Notes under the pieces: generated by a model | What the model was told of the DNA's origin: nothing | What the model saw: only the letters and a program-made list of their open reading frames with translations | Database searches by the model: none | Part shown: positions 43,225-52,208 of the stretch, one piece after another | Numbering within the stretch: the first letter of the stretch is position 1 | Layout: every line of letters begins with the position of its first letter | Assembly: GCA_038213435.1 (NCBI GenBank) | Contig: JBBQTI010000018.1 | Span: 6,986 to 70,985, forward strand | DNA length: 64,000 nt | Reading direction: 5' to 3' | DNA from: PALSA-610 sp038213435 | GTDB taxonomy: Bacteria > Actinomycetota > Acidimicrobiia > IMCC26256 > PALSA-610 | Program-made: the position numbers and the translations under genes

Positions 43225-43929
43225 TCAGCTCTCTCCGTCGACCGTACTCACAGGTTGTTGGGCGGGCGGGTGTTCCTCGTCGAGCCGAAGGAGCCCGACT
43301 TCGAGCGCGAAGCGCACGAGCTGCGCTCGAGTATGGCGGTCGAGCTTTTGGTGAATATGGGCCCGATGCGTTTCGATCGTGCGAAGACTCGAGCCGGTGA
43401 GCGCGGCGACCTCCGCGTTGGTGTGCCCGAGAGCGAGGAGCCTCAGCACCTCCGTCTCCTTCGGCGTCAATCCGCCGACCGCGGAACCCGTGACCAGCTC
43501 GGGAGGTCGTGAGGCGAACGCGATGCCGATCGACGGCTGCAGGTACAACCCGCCGTGCGCGACCGCGCGTATGCCGGCGAAGAGGTCGGTCGTGGCGGCA
43601 GACTTCAACACGTATCCGTCGGCGCCGGCAGCGAGCACCTGCTGAACAGTCGCGAGATCGTCAAGGGAGGTCAGGGCCAAGATGGAGGCGTCGCGAAAGC
43701 GCGTGCGAAGCTCGATGATGACCTCGTCGCGCGCCGCGTCGGGAAACGAAAGACCGGTCACGATGACATGGGGCTCGACGTGCATGCCTTCCAACGCGCG
43801 CACGCTCATGGCCTGAGCGACGACCTCGAGGTCGGGTTCCCGCTCGATGAGCGCTCGCAACCCCTCGCGAAACATCGTCTCGTCGTCGACGAGCGCCAGC
43901 CGTATGACCGGATGTGCCTCCTGACTCAA
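43225..43929 (-). CDS. LuxR/NarL-family regulator with a receiver lacking the phospho-Asp
   Basis: A 234-residue NarL-type regulator. The receiver domain (about 1-130) keeps the acidic pair VDDE, the switch Thr in LALTSLDD and the Lys in YVLKSAA, but where the phospho-acceptor Asp should be it has PHVIVTGLSFPD, a Gly. The C-terminal LuxR domain is clear: LTPKETEVLRLLALGHTNAE and VAALTGSSLRTIETHRAHIH. The start is TTG, overlapping the stop of a 22-codon leader ORF. It probably acts without phosphorylation, or binds a ligand. Confidence 0.85.
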   Translation of the reverse strand: MSQEAHPVIRLALVDDETMFREGLRALIEREPDLEVVAQAMSVRALEGMHVEPHVIVTGLSFPDAARDEVIIELRTRFRDASILALTSLDDLATVQQVLAAGADGYVLKSAATTDLFAGIRAVAHGGLYLQPSIGIAFASRPPELVTGSAVGGLTPKETEVLRLLALGHTNAEVAALTGSSLRTIETHRAHIHQKLDRHTRAQLVRFALEVGLLRLDEEHPPAQQPVSTVDGES

Positions 43930-43994
43930 GACGTGTTCTCCTCGCCGTTCACGCCCGCCTCGACCTTGGCCAGCATTGCAGGATTGACTGTCAT
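43926..43994 (-). CDS. 22-residue leader ORF coupled to the LuxR regulator
   Basis: The peptide is MTVNPAMLAKVEAGVNGEEN followed by Thr-Ser. A purine-rich GAGGGAGACAGAGAA precedes the ATG. The TGA overlaps the TTG start of the regulator, so translation of the leader would deliver ribosomes to the weak TTG. It may be a regulatory leader rather than a functional peptide. Confidence 0.4.
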   Translation of the reverse strand: MTVNPAMLAKVEAGVNGEENTS

Positions 43995-44240
43995 TTCTCT
44001 GTCTCCCTCGGGTTTCATTGCCCGCCCGGGGGCCGAGTACTCATTGTGATTGTCACACGACTTGCGGCGGGAGAATCAGGTTCTCTGTAAGAGATCGGGC
44101 CGATGACACTGTGGGCATGCTGTTTCGCTTAGAATGAGTTGCAACAGCCGTTCCGTCGATGAGGTTGTCGACATTTCCGTCGACGCGGAGCGGTTGGGGT
44201 TCCGGGTCTCGGACCGCCATCTGGCGTCGCCGGAACCGGA

Positions 44241-44256
44241 CGGACCTTCGGGTCCG
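44241..44256. promoter_or_regulatory. UUCG-capped hairpin upstream of the SNF2 gene
   Basis: CGGACC-TTCG-GGTCCG forms a perfect six-pair stem with a stable tetraloop. It lies 50 bases before the GTG of the SNF2 helicase, in the 312 bases between the leader ORF and that gene, which otherwise hold no gene I can support. No T-tract follows on either strand, so a 5'-leader structure is more likely than a terminator. Confidence 0.4.
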
Positions 44257-44306
44257 CATTCTTCGAGGATGCACGTCGTGTCCTCCGTCGTAACCAGCGG
44301 AGATCT

Positions 44307-47300
44307 GTGACAGGAACGCCGACGTCGACGCCGCTCGCGCCCTGGCAGTTCGACATGTACGTCGATGCCGAGATCGACGGCGATGTGACGCCCGAACAGC
44401 TCGCGGTCCTCGAGGCCGATCCGGCCGCGTGGCGCGCGTCGTTGCTCGCGCTTCTGCGCGATGCCGAAGAACATCTCGCAAGTGCGCGGTCGCTGCGCGG
44501 CGACGAGCGCGAGCAGGTGCTCGCCGATCTCGAGTCGGAGTACCGAAGGGTTGCGGCCGCGTGGGCGCGTCACAGCGGTCAACGCGAGCCCGAGCCGGCG
44601 GCCCGGTCCGGCCGACCCGGCCGTGGCAACCGCGACTCCGGAGACGACCGTGGTGACCACGACGTCGAGCCGGGCGTCGTCCAGGTGCAGGTCTCGTGGG
44701 AACCGGGTCGGGTCGTCGCATGGGCGGCGGGCCGGAACGCTCCGCCGGCCGCGCTCGATGAGCTCGCCAAGATGCTCGCGGCGGCGGGCGCTCCCCTCTC
44801 CGGTTGGACTCGGCACGGCGCGGTGCCGCTTCCCGGGGACGCTCGCGCGGAGGCGCAGGCGATTCCCGTCGGCGAGGTGCTGGGTTGGTTGGTGGCGGCC
44901 GGCGCCGGCCAGATCGACGACGTCGGAGCAAGTGTGCGGTGGTTGGGACGGGTCGCGATCTGGGCGGTGGAGCTCACCGCGCGGGGCGCGATGGTTCCGT
45001 TCCTGCGACAGCGCACGCGTCGCGGCGGGAGTGCCCGCGACTCGAACGGCTCGTACTCGGTGCGCTGGACGCCGGCGCTCGTCGATCCGGCTCGTCTCGC
45101 TCGGCTGATCGAGACCATCCCCGGATCCCTCCTCGCGTTGGACCAGGACGTCGACGCGCGAGCACTGACCCGCTCCGCGCTCACGGGGATGGTCGACGCC
45201 ATCTGTCGCGATGGTGCGCGCCAGCTCGAGACGCCGGCCCCACCACCGAACGTTCGCACCGCCACCGATGTGGCCGAGGCATTTCTCGGGCGTCTCGACG
45301 GCACCGCGTTCGATGCGCCGACCCGTCTCGCGGGCGACGTCGCCACGCGCATCGAGCGTTGGGGTCGCTCGGTGACGGGAGAACGCGGACGCTTGATCGT
45401 GCGGCTCGATCCCCCCGACGACTCGAACGCCTGGCATCTCGCCGTGTTCGCGACCGGGCCGCGCGGTGAGCTGCTTCCGATCGAGGCGGCGATCGTGAAC
45501 GCCGGTGCGGGCCGGCCTCATCTCGACGACGAGATCACGCGGCTCGAGCGCATGCTTCCCGCGTTGTTGCGGCCGGGCGGCACGCGGCGCGGCGAGGTCA
45601 TCCTGAGCCAGGACGAGGCGTGGGACCTCATGGCGACGACGGGCCCGCAGCTCGAGGCGGCCGGCTTCGACGTGCGCGTCCCGGCATTGTCGCGGCGTCG
45701 GCCTACGCCGGCGCTGCGTGTGTTCGTCGACGCTTCGTCGGAGTCGGTGGTCGGCGCGAACCAGCTGGCGAACGTCCGTTGGTCGGCCGTGTTCGATGAC
45801 GTCGAGTTGACGGCGGCCGACATCGCGCGCTTGGCGAGAGAGGCGCGCCCACTGATCCGCTCGGGCGGTCGGTGGGTGGCAATCGACCGCGCCGACCTGC
45901 AGGCAGCCGCGGACGCGCTTGCCGAACGCGCCGACACGACGCAGCTCTCGGGCGCGGAGACGCTGCGTCTCGCGCTCGGTATCGAAGGCTCGGCGCTCGC
46001 CGGCGGTGTCTCCGTGGTCGGCGGCGGCTGGGCGGCCGACCTTCTCGCCGCGGCGGCAGAGGTTTCGTCGGCGCCTGCGGGAACCCCGTCCGGCTTCGTC
46101 GGTGAGTTGCGCAGCTACCAGGCCGAGGCGCTTGCCTGGCTCGGCTTCCTCGGCAAGGCGGGACTCGGCGGTTGCCTCGCGCTCGACATGGGCCTGGGCA
46201 AGACGCCGACGATGCTCGCCGACCTCCTCGGCGGTGCGGGCTCGGGTCCCGCACTCGTGATCGCGCCGCCTGCAGTCGTCGGCAACTGGACCGCGGAGGC
46301 CGCGCGCTTCACACCCGGCCTGCGCGTCGTCGTGCACCACGGCGCGAACCGCGCGGCGGCAGACGAGATCGCGACCGAGGTCGCCGAAGCCGACGTGGTC
46401 GTCACCACTTACGGAACTGCCGTGCGCGACATCGATGCGATCTCCGGCGTGTCGTGGGCAAAGGTGATTCTCGACGAGGCCCAGGCGATCAAGAATCCGG
46501 CCAACGACACGTCGCAGCAGTTGCGGCGAATCCCGGCAAGAACGCGGATCGCGCTCACCGGCACGCCGATCGAGAACGGTCTCGGTGACCTGTGGGCGAT
46601 CCTCGACTTCGCGAATCCCGGGCTCGTCGGTCCGCGCCCGCAGTTCATCGCGCGACTCTCGAGCGACGGCCGGGCCGCGCGCGTCGAGGCCGAGGACGCG
46701 ATGCGCGCGCTCAACGGCATCCTCGTGTTCCGGCGCACCAAGGCCGAACCCGCGATCGCGCAGGAGCTTCCCGACCAGATCGACGAGCTCGACCGCTGCG
46801 CGATGACACCCGAGCAAATCGGCCTGTATCAGGCGTTGCTCGACACCCTGGTCACCGGTGCGGCGCTTCCCGAAGGCAGCAAGGCCCGCAACGGCCAGAT
46901 CCTCGCCGCGATCACCGCGCTCAAGCAGATCTGCAACCATCCCGCCGCATACAAGGACGACGACCTTCCTCTCGCGGGTCGATCGGGCAAGCTCTCGCGC
47001 CTCGAGGAGATCGTCGACGCGGTGTTCGCAGCGGAGGAAAGCGTTCTCGTGTTCACGCACTTCGCGCAGTGGGGTATTCGCTTGGCCGACCATCTCACGA
47101 AGCGCACGGGAACTCCGGTGGCTTGCTACCACGGCGGGCTGACACGCACGGTTCGCGACCAGATCATCTCCGACTTCCAGGGCGACGGCGGGCCGCGCGC
47201 GCTCGTTTTGTCGTTGAAAGCCGGCGGTACCGGCCTCAACCTCACCGCCGCGAGCCACGTGGTTCTCTACGACCGTTGGTGGAACCCCGCGGTCGAAGAC

Positions 47301-47555
47301 CAGGCCCGCGATCGTGCGTGGCGCATCGGTCAGACGCGTACCGTCATCTCTCACCGCCTGATCTGCCCTGGAACCGTCGACGAACGGGTCGAGGAAGTAG
47401 TGGCGGGCAAGCGCCGGATCGCGGATCTCGTGTTGCCGAAATCGAGCTCGCTTGCCGATCTCGACCAGGACCAGCTCCGCCTCGCGCTCGGCATGCGGCC
47501 CGACGCGCTGCTCACCGAGGACCTGCTCGAGTCCGAACCCGGAGTCACGGCGTGA
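44307..47555 (+). CDS. SNF2-family DEAD/DEAH-box helicase
   Basis: A 1082-residue Swi2/Snf2 ATPase. The N-terminal 600 residues are the family-specific SNF2-associated region. The motor has motif I in DMGLGKTPTML (about 630), motif Ia in LVIAPPAVVGNW, motif II in ILDEAQAIKN (about 722), motif III in LTGTPIENGLGDLW, and the second lobe with LVFTHFAQWG, LSLKAGGTGLNLT and DQARDRAWRIGQTR. All motor residues are present. It moves along double-stranded DNA or strips proteins from it. The family is widespread in actinobacteria and normally adjacent to a SWIM zinc-finger gene; here a 95-residue protein follows instead. The start is GTG. Confidence 0.92.
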   Translation: MTGTPTSTPLAPWQFDMYVDAEIDGDVTPEQLAVLEADPAAWRASLLALLRDAEEHLASARSLRGDEREQVLADLESEYRRVAAAWARHSGQREPEPAARSGRPGRGNRDSGDDRGDHDVEPGVVQVQVSWEPGRVVAWAAGRNAPPAALDELAKMLAAAGAPLSGWTRHGAVPLPGDARAEAQAIPVGEVLGWLVAAGAGQIDDVGASVRWLGRVAIWAVELTARGAMVPFLRQRTRRGGSARDSNGSYSVRWTPALVDPARLARLIETIPGSLLALDQDVDARALTRSALTGMVDAICRDGARQLETPAPPPNVRTATDVAEAFLGRLDGTAFDAPTRLAGDVATRIERWGRSVTGERGRLIVRLDPPDDSNAWHLAVFATGPRGELLPIEAAIVNAGAGRPHLDDEITRLERMLPALLRPGGTRRGEVILSQDEAWDLMATTGPQLEAAGFDVRVPALSRRRPTPALRVFVDASSESVVGANQLANVRWSAVFDDVELTAADIARLAREARPLIRSGGRWVAIDRADLQAAADALAERADTTQLSGAETLRLALGIEGSALAGGVSVVGGGWAADLLAAAAEVSSAPAGTPSGFVGELRSYQAEALAWLGFLGKAGLGGCLALDMGLGKTPTMLADLLGGAGSGPALVIAPPAVVGNWTAEAARFTPGLRVVVHHGANRAAADEIATEVAEADVVVTTYGTAVRDIDAISGVSWAKVILDEAQAIKNPANDTSQQLRRIPARTRIALTGTPIENGLGDLWAILDFANPGLVGPRPQFIARLSSDGRAARVEAEDAMRALNGILVFRRTKAEPAIAQELPDQIDELDRCAMTPEQIGLYQALLDTLVTGAALPEGSKARNGQILAAITALKQICNHPAAYKDDDLPLAGRSGKLSRLEEIVDAVFAAEESVLVFTHFAQWGIRLADHLTKRTGTPVACYHGGLTRTVRDQIISDFQGDGGPRALVLSLKAGGTGLNLTAASHVVLYDRWWNPAVEDQARDRAWRIGQTRTVISHRLICPGTVDERVEEVVAGKRRIADLVLPKSSSLADLDQDQLRLALGMRPDALLTEDLLESEPGVTA

Positions 47556-47839
47556 GCCCGCCGCGCCGCCGGGCATCCGCCCGGTCGAGCCCGCGCCGGA
47601 AGTCCGTGCCGCGCCGCGATTTCTGGGAGGGCAGCGACCCGGGCGACGAACCAGTGTCGCTCGTGCGTTCTCCCGACGACCCCGCGGCGATGATCCGGTC
47701 GCTCGGGCCGCCGCCGCTTCCCGGTCGGGAGACGATCGCCGAGCACTACTTCGCGCTGGTCTACGACAAGGCGGCCCGACGGGCCGTCGCGCTCGCGGCC
47801 GCCTCCGGGCTGATGGACATGTCCGAACCCGAAGACTGA
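47552..47839 (+). CDS. Small protein coupled to the SNF2 helicase, 95 residues
   Basis: It starts with a GTG overlapping the helicase stop. The first 30 residues are very basic (Arg/Ser/Pro-rich), then PRRDFWEGSDPGDEPVSLVR and the helical C terminus IAEHYFALVYDKAARRAVAL and AAASGLMDM. No known domain is found. Coupling and the basic N terminus suggest an accessory subunit that helps the helicase bind nucleic acid; this is inference. Confidence 0.6.
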   Translation: MSPPRRRASARSSPRRKSVPRRDFWEGSDPGDEPVSLVRSPDDPAAMIRSLGPPPLPGRETIAEHYFALVYDKAARRAVALAAASGLMDMSEPED

Positions 47840-47866
47840 CGCGCCTTCCGCGTGTGTCGGCGGGGC

Positions 47867-48538
47867 TCAGGCGAGCTTGACTGCGGCGACGAGGAAGTAG
47901 AGGGCTTCGTCGGGCGCGATCGAGGGCGGAGCGCCGGCCGCGCCGTACGCCAGGTCGGAAGGAATCGCAAGCAGTCGAACGCCGCCGAGCCTCATGCCCG
48001 GGATTCCCTGGATCCAGCCCTGGATGACACCACTCGCGAGATCGGCGTCGAAGGGCTGGTTGCGCGAGTACGACGAGTCGAAGATCTTGCCGGTCGAGCA
48101 CGCAACGCCGACATAGTTGACGGTCACCTTCGCGTTCTTCGGCACGACGGCGCCCGAGCCGACCTTGAGATCCTGCGTGGACAATTTGGTGGGCGCCGGG
48201 CCGGGCACCAACAGCATCGCGGGCGCGCCCTTCGGCAGCGAATCTTTGAGCCCGACGCACGGTTTGCCTTTCGCCGACGGCGCGACCGTCGTGGTCGTAG
48301 GCGTGGTCGTGGTCGTGGTACCGGACGCGACCGTCGTCGGAGAGACCGCGACCTTCGGACTATTGCCGTTGCCGGCAGCCACGAGGCCGAGCGCCACGAT
48401 GACCACCAACCCGATGACGGCGGCGACCGCGCCGAACCGCCGGCGGCGCTGCTGTACGCGACGGCGCTCGGCGAGCTGCGCGGCGATGCGCTCCTTCTGA
48501 CGATTTTGGCGCGCGCGCGCTTCCTTCGAGGAGGGCAT
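47867..48538 (-). CDS. Membrane-anchored FKBP-type peptidyl-prolyl isomerase
   Basis: A 223-residue protein. A basic N-terminal coiled-coil (about 5-33), a transmembrane helix (about 35-57), a Thr-rich stalk (about 65-92) and a C-terminal FKBP domain (about 110-223) follow in order. The FKBP core has VTVNYVGVACSTGKIFDSSY, then QPFDADL, QGWIQGIPGM, LGGVRLLAIPSDLAYG and ALYFLVAAVKL. It should catalyse proline isomerisation outside the membrane. It is divergent from the acyl-CoA ligase across 45 bases. Confidence 0.9.
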   Translation of the reverse strand: MPSSKEARARQNRQKERIAAQLAERRRVQQRRRRFGAVAAVIGLVVIVALGLVAAGNGNSPKVAVSPTTVASGTTTTTTPTTTTVAPSAKGKPCVGLKDSLPKGAPAMLLVPGPAPTKLSTQDLKVGSGAVVPKNAKVTVNYVGVACSTGKIFDSSYSRNQPFDADLASGVIQGWIQGIPGMRLGGVRLLAIPSDLAYGAAGAPPSIAPDEALYFLVAAVKLA

Positions 48539-48583
48539 CGGCCGGAAACGGTACTCGCGAGGAGCGCCGGTACGTTGGCACCG

Positions 48584-50047
48584 ATGCGCCCGCCCCGAAC
48601 GACCGTGGAGCTGCTTCGGAAGGTCGCGGCCGAGCATCCAGATCGCGCCGCGTTCGTCGAGCTCGAACGGCGGCTCACGTTCGGTGAGTGGGACCGCGCC
48701 GCCGACGGAGTCGCCGCGCTCTTCGCTGTTGGTGGAGTTCAGCCCGGTGAGGTGGTCGCGCTGCTCGTGCCGTCTTCGATCGACTACGCCGTCTGCTACC
48801 AGGCGGCGATGCGCCTGCGCGCGATCACGACCGGTATCAACACGCGGTTGGGCCGGTCGGAGATCGCGAGCATCCTCGACCGGACGCGTCCACGCGTGGT
48901 GATACGAGAGACTGATCTCGATGCGGTGCGCGCCGCGTTCACGAACGATCCACCGCCCGATCTCCCGCGCGTCGAGCCCGACGATCGGGTTGCGATCGTC
49001 TGGACGAGTGGCACGACCGGAATGCCGAAGGGTGCCGTGTTCGACCATCGCAACCTCCGAGCCGTCGCGGTCGGCGCGGGCGCGATGGGAGCGCGGTACG
49101 ACGTGCGGCTCGCGCCGCTCCCATTCGCGCACGTCGCGTTCATGTCGCGACCGTGGGAGGAGATCGACAATGTGATCACCACGGTGATCACGCCGACACC
49201 TTGGACCGCGGTCGACACGCTCCGGCTGATTGTGCGCGAACGCGTCACCGTCGGTCAGGGAGTGCCGACACAGTGGCGGCTCGTGCTCGACCATCCCGAC
49301 TTCGCGAGCAGCGACCTCTCGAGCCTTCGCATCGCGGGAACCGGAGCGGCCACGGTGCCGCCCGAGCTCGTGCGCGAGATGGAGCAGCGTCTCGCGTGTC
49401 CCGTGGTGATCGGCTACACGAGCACCGAGGCCGCGATCACGACCGGCACCGTGCCGGGCGACACTCCGGAGGTGATCTCCCAAACGGTCGGCCGTCCGCG
49501 CGCGAATGTCGAGCTCGAGGTGGTCGACGACGATGGGCAGGCCTGCCCGACCGGCGTCGTCGGGCGCGTGCGCTGCCGGTCGGAGGCGGTGATGCGCGGT
49601 TACTGGCAGGACCCGGCGCGCACGGCCGAGGTCCTCGGTGCCGACGGTTGGCTGGCGACGGGTGATCTCGGCGTCCTCGACGCGCGTGGCTATCTGACTC
49701 TCGTCGGCCGCCGCAGCGAGATGTACATCCGCGGTGGCTACAACGTGTACCCCGGCGAAGTCGAGCGCGTGCTGTCGCAGCACTCGGAAGTGGCGGAGGT
49801 TGCGGTGCTGGGTGTACCGGATCGCGTGCTCGGAGAGATCGGCGTCGCCTTCATCGTGCCCGTCGGCACACCCGACGGCAGAGCCTCGCCCGCGTTGGCG
49901 GAGCTCCGGACCTTTTGCCGGAACGCGCTGGCCGACTACAAGGCGCCCGATCGTCTCGTCGTCGTCGACGCGCTCCCGATGACGTCGGTGGGCAAGGTGG
50001 ACAAGCGGTCACTCGCCGAAGATGCGGCGCGCGCGTCGGATGGTTAG
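48584..50047 (+). CDS. Acyl-CoA synthetase (AMP-binding)
   Basis: A 487-residue adenylate-forming ligase. Motif A3 is WTSGTTGMPKGAVFDH (about 142-157), A5 is VVIGYTSTEAA, A7 is GWLATGDLGVLDARG, A8 is GRRSEMYIRGGYNVYPGEVE, and the catalytic Lys is in SVGKVDKRSL. It probably activates the acid substrate of this catabolic island as the CoA ester. It is followed within ten bases by OB-fold and thiolase genes, so it begins the operon. Confidence 0.9.
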   Translation: MRPPRTTVELLRKVAAEHPDRAAFVELERRLTFGEWDRAADGVAALFAVGGVQPGEVVALLVPSSIDYAVCYQAAMRLRAITTGINTRLGRSEIASILDRTRPRVVIRETDLDAVRAAFTNDPPPDLPRVEPDDRVAIVWTSGTTGMPKGAVFDHRNLRAVAVGAGAMGARYDVRLAPLPFAHVAFMSRPWEEIDNVITTVITPTPWTAVDTLRLIVRERVTVGQGVPTQWRLVLDHPDFASSDLSSLRIAGTGAATVPPELVREMEQRLACPVVIGYTSTEAAITTGTVPGDTPEVISQTVGRPRANVELEVVDDDGQACPTGVVGRVRCRSEAVMRGYWQDPARTAEVLGADGWLATGDLGVLDARGYLTLVGRRSEMYIRGGYNVYPGEVERVLSQHSEVAEVAVLGVPDRVLGEIGVAFIVPVGTPDGRASPALAELRTFCRNALADYKAPDRLVVVDALPMTSVGKVDKRSLAEDAARASDG

Positions 50048-50057
50048 GTTCGGGGAC

Positions 50058-50495
50058 ATGAGTCAACCGCGCCTGGTCGAGAGCACCCTCGAGTTTCCCT
50101 ATTCGCGCACGCTCGGGCCGGTGGTCGGCGCGTTCCTCGCCGGTTTACGGGAGCACCGCATCCTCGGCATCAAGACGCGCGACGGCAAGGTGCTCATACC
50201 GCCCTTGGAGTACGACCCGAATACGGGCGACGCACTCGCAGAGCTCGTCGAAGTCGGTCCGCAGGGCACCGTCGGCTCGTGGACATGGGTCGACGACCCG
50301 ACCTCGAAGCACCCCCTCGACCGGCCCTTCGCGTTCGCGCTGGTCACCCCCGACGGCGCCGACTCGGCGATGGTGCACGCAGTCGACGCGGGGAGCCTCG
50401 ACCGGATGTCGACGGGTATGCGCGTGCGGCCGCGTTGGCGGGCCGAGCCTCACAACATGATCGACGATCTCGCGTGCTGGGAGCCCGCATCATGA
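50058..50495 (+). CDS. OB-fold protein (DUF35), no zinc ribbon
   Basis: A 145-residue DUF35/OB-fold protein. Strands such as YSRTLGPVVGAFLAGLREHR and GTVGSWTWVDDPTSKHPLDR and FAFALVTPDGADSAMVHAVD match the family, but the N-terminal CxxC-x10-CxxC zinc ribbon is missing, unlike the next gene. DUF35 proteins pair with thiolase-fold proteins; in steroid degradation they form the Ltp2-ChsH2 aldolase. It overlaps the next gene by four bases. Confidence 0.8.
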   Translation: MSQPRLVESTLEFPYSRTLGPVVGAFLAGLREHRILGIKTRDGKVLIPPLEYDPNTGDALAELVEVGPQGTVGSWTWVDDPTSKHPLDRPFAFALVTPDGADSAMVHAVDAGSLDRMSTGMRVRPRWRAEPHNMIDDLACWEPAS

Positions 50496-51055
50496 GCATG
50501 AGCACTCCCCAAGAGAACCTGGTGCCCAAGGAGAGCCTCGTGATGGAGCACCTCGTGTCGTTGACATACTCCGAGGAGCTCACGCCGGTCCTGGAGCGCT
50601 ACGTCGACGCGTTGATCGATGGTCGCATCGTCGGTCACAAGTGCCCATCGTGCAGCCGGGTGTTCGTTCCCGGCAAGGGCTACTGCCCAATTTGCGTGGT
50701 CCCCACTACCGATGCCGACGAGATCGAGGTCAGCGATCACGGCACCCTCACGGGCTTCACGATCATCACGCCGGTGGCGTACTACGGCCAGACGGAGACC
50801 GAGCCGTTCGTCTACGCGTCGGTGCTGCTCGACCGCTCCGACAGCAACCTGGGTGGGCAGGAAATCGTCGGAGTTCCGCACGATGAGCTCCGATCCGGGA
50901 TGCGCGTGCGCGCGGTGTGGAAGGCGAAGAGCGACCGCAGTGCCGAGGGCGTGTCCAACCGCGGATGGGGGAGCGTGTCGTCGGTCATCGACGCGTTCGA
51001 GCCGAGCGGTGAGCCCGACACGGACCGCGCCAAGTATGAGGAGCACATCTTCTGA
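50492..51055 (+). CDS. Zn-ribbon OB-fold protein (DUF35)
   Basis: A 187-residue DUF35 protein. Residues 49-67 contain the zinc ribbon CPSCSRVFVPGKGYCPIC, followed by the OB-fold strands EIEVSDHGTLTGFTIITPV and TEPFVYASVLLDRSDSNLGG. In ChsH2-like proteins the OB-fold domain docks to an Ltp thiolase-fold partner. It overlaps the next thiolase gene by one base (TGATG), which supports complex formation with it. Confidence 0.88.
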   Translation: MSMSTPQENLVPKESLVMEHLVSLTYSEELTPVLERYVDALIDGRIVGHKCPSCSRVFVPGKGYCPICVVPTTDADEIEVSDHGTLTGFTIITPVAYYGQTETEPFVYASVLLDRSDSNLGGQEIVGVPHDELRSGMRVRAVWKAKSDRSAEGVSNRGWGSVSSVIDAFEPSGEPDTDRAKYEEHIF

Positions 51056-52113
51056 TGTCCGCCACAGACATCGCCGTCGTCGGCTACGCCCAGACGCCTT
51101 CGTCGCGGCGCGCCCGCGAGAGCGAGGTGCAGTTGCTCGTCCCGATCGTCACCGAAGCACTGCAGCGCGCCGGCCTCGACCGGCGCGAGGTCGGCTTCAC
51201 GTGCGCGGGCAGCTGCGACTACCTCACGGGCGGGCCCTTCGCGTTCGTTTCGAACCTCGAGGCCGCGGGCGCGTGGCCGCCGATCTCGGAGTCGCACGTC
51301 GAGATGGACGGGGCCTGGGCGCTGTACGAAGCGTGGGTGCGGCTGCAGCACGGCGACATCGACACCGCGCTTGTGTTCGGCTCGGGCAAGTCGTCGCCTT
51401 CGATACCGGCGGAGATGTGGGCGCAGCAGCTCGACCCGTATTACCTCGCGCCACTCGGTGTCGATCCCGCGTCGCTCGCCGGTATCCAGGCGCGAGCGTT
51501 GCTCGATGCGGGCAAGGCGACCGAGCGCGACTTCGCGAACGTGGTCGTGCGCAACCGACGAAACGCGAAAGACAATCCGAACGCGCAGGTTGCGGGCGAC
51601 TTCTCGGTCGACGAGCTGCTCGCCGCGCCCTACGTGCGCGCGCCATTGCGCAGGCACGATCTTCCGCCCGTCTCTGACGGTGCCGTCGCGGTCGTGCTCG
51701 CGCGCGGCGATCGGGCCCGGACACTCTGCGAACGGCCCGCGTGGATACGTGGTCTCGATCACCGCATCGAGGTGCACCAGCCCGGGATGCGCGACCTGAC
51801 GACGTCGGCGTCGACCACGCTGGCCGCGCGCAAGGCGGGCTACGACGGAGGACCGCTCGACGTGATCGAACTGTCGTCGACGTTCAGTCCTCAGGAGCTG
51901 ATCTTGCGCGACGCGTTGGGAGTCGACGCCGACGCGAAGGTCAACCCATCCGGCGGGCCGCTCGCGGCCAACCCCGTGATGGCGACGGGGCTCGTGAGGA
52001 TCGTCGAGGTCGCACAGCGCATCGTCGAAGGGAGTGCGCGCCGCGGGCTCGCCCACGCGACCGGCGGCCAGGTGCTGCAGCACAACCTGGTGTGCCTGAT
52101 GGGGGGCGACTGA
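51055..52113 (+). CDS. Thiolase-fold protein, Ltp2-like, without nucleophilic Cys
   Basis: A 352-residue SCP-x/Ltp-type thiolase fold. The N terminus DIAVVGYAQTPSSRRARESE and C-terminal GGPLAANPVMATGLVRIVEV and HATGGQVLQHNLVCLMGGD are typical. Where ordinary thiolases have the nucleophile Cys-Ala-Ser-Gly, this has HVEMDGAWALYEA, with no Cys. That is the state of Ltp2, which acts as a retro-aldolase with a DUF35 partner to release propionyl- or acetyl-CoA from a steroid side chain. The two OB-fold genes just upstream fit this. Confidence 0.85.
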   Translation: MSATDIAVVGYAQTPSSRRARESEVQLLVPIVTEALQRAGLDRREVGFTCAGSCDYLTGGPFAFVSNLEAAGAWPPISESHVEMDGAWALYEAWVRLQHGDIDTALVFGSGKSSPSIPAEMWAQQLDPYYLAPLGVDPASLAGIQARALLDAGKATERDFANVVVRNRRNAKDNPNAQVAGDFSVDELLAAPYVRAPLRRHDLPPVSDGAVAVVLARGDRARTLCERPAWIRGLDHRIEVHQPGMRDLTTSASTTLAARKAGYDGGPLDVIELSSTFSPQELILRDALGVDADAKVNPSGGPLAANPVMATGLVRIVEVAQRIVEGSARRGLAHATGGQVLQHNLVCLMGGD

Positions 52114-52114
52114 C

Positions 52115-52208
52115 ATCGTGCGGACGGAGCGGAGCATCGCGAAGCGTAGGGAGCCGTAGTTATCGTGCGGACGGAGCGGAGCATCGCGAAGCGTAGGGAG
52201 CCATAATC
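52115..52208. repeat. Two tandem 47-bp repeats before the second thiolase
   Basis: Two units, 52115-52161 and 52162-52208, start ATCGTGCGGACGGAGCGGAG and are nearly identical, and the second ends exactly at the ATG at 52209. The end of each unit, TAGGGAGCC, contains a GGGAG ribosome site, so the repeat carries the translation signal of the next gene. This fills the 95-base gap between the two thiolase genes. Confidence 0.75.

Noticed and set aside
44241..44256. UUCG hairpin as a terminator
   Set aside because: There is no T-tract on either strand, so it is listed only as a hairpin.
44076..48260. 1394-codon minus-strand open frame
   Set aside because: It is a GC-driven shadow of the SNF2 helicase, with no domain and mostly Arg/Gly/Pro.
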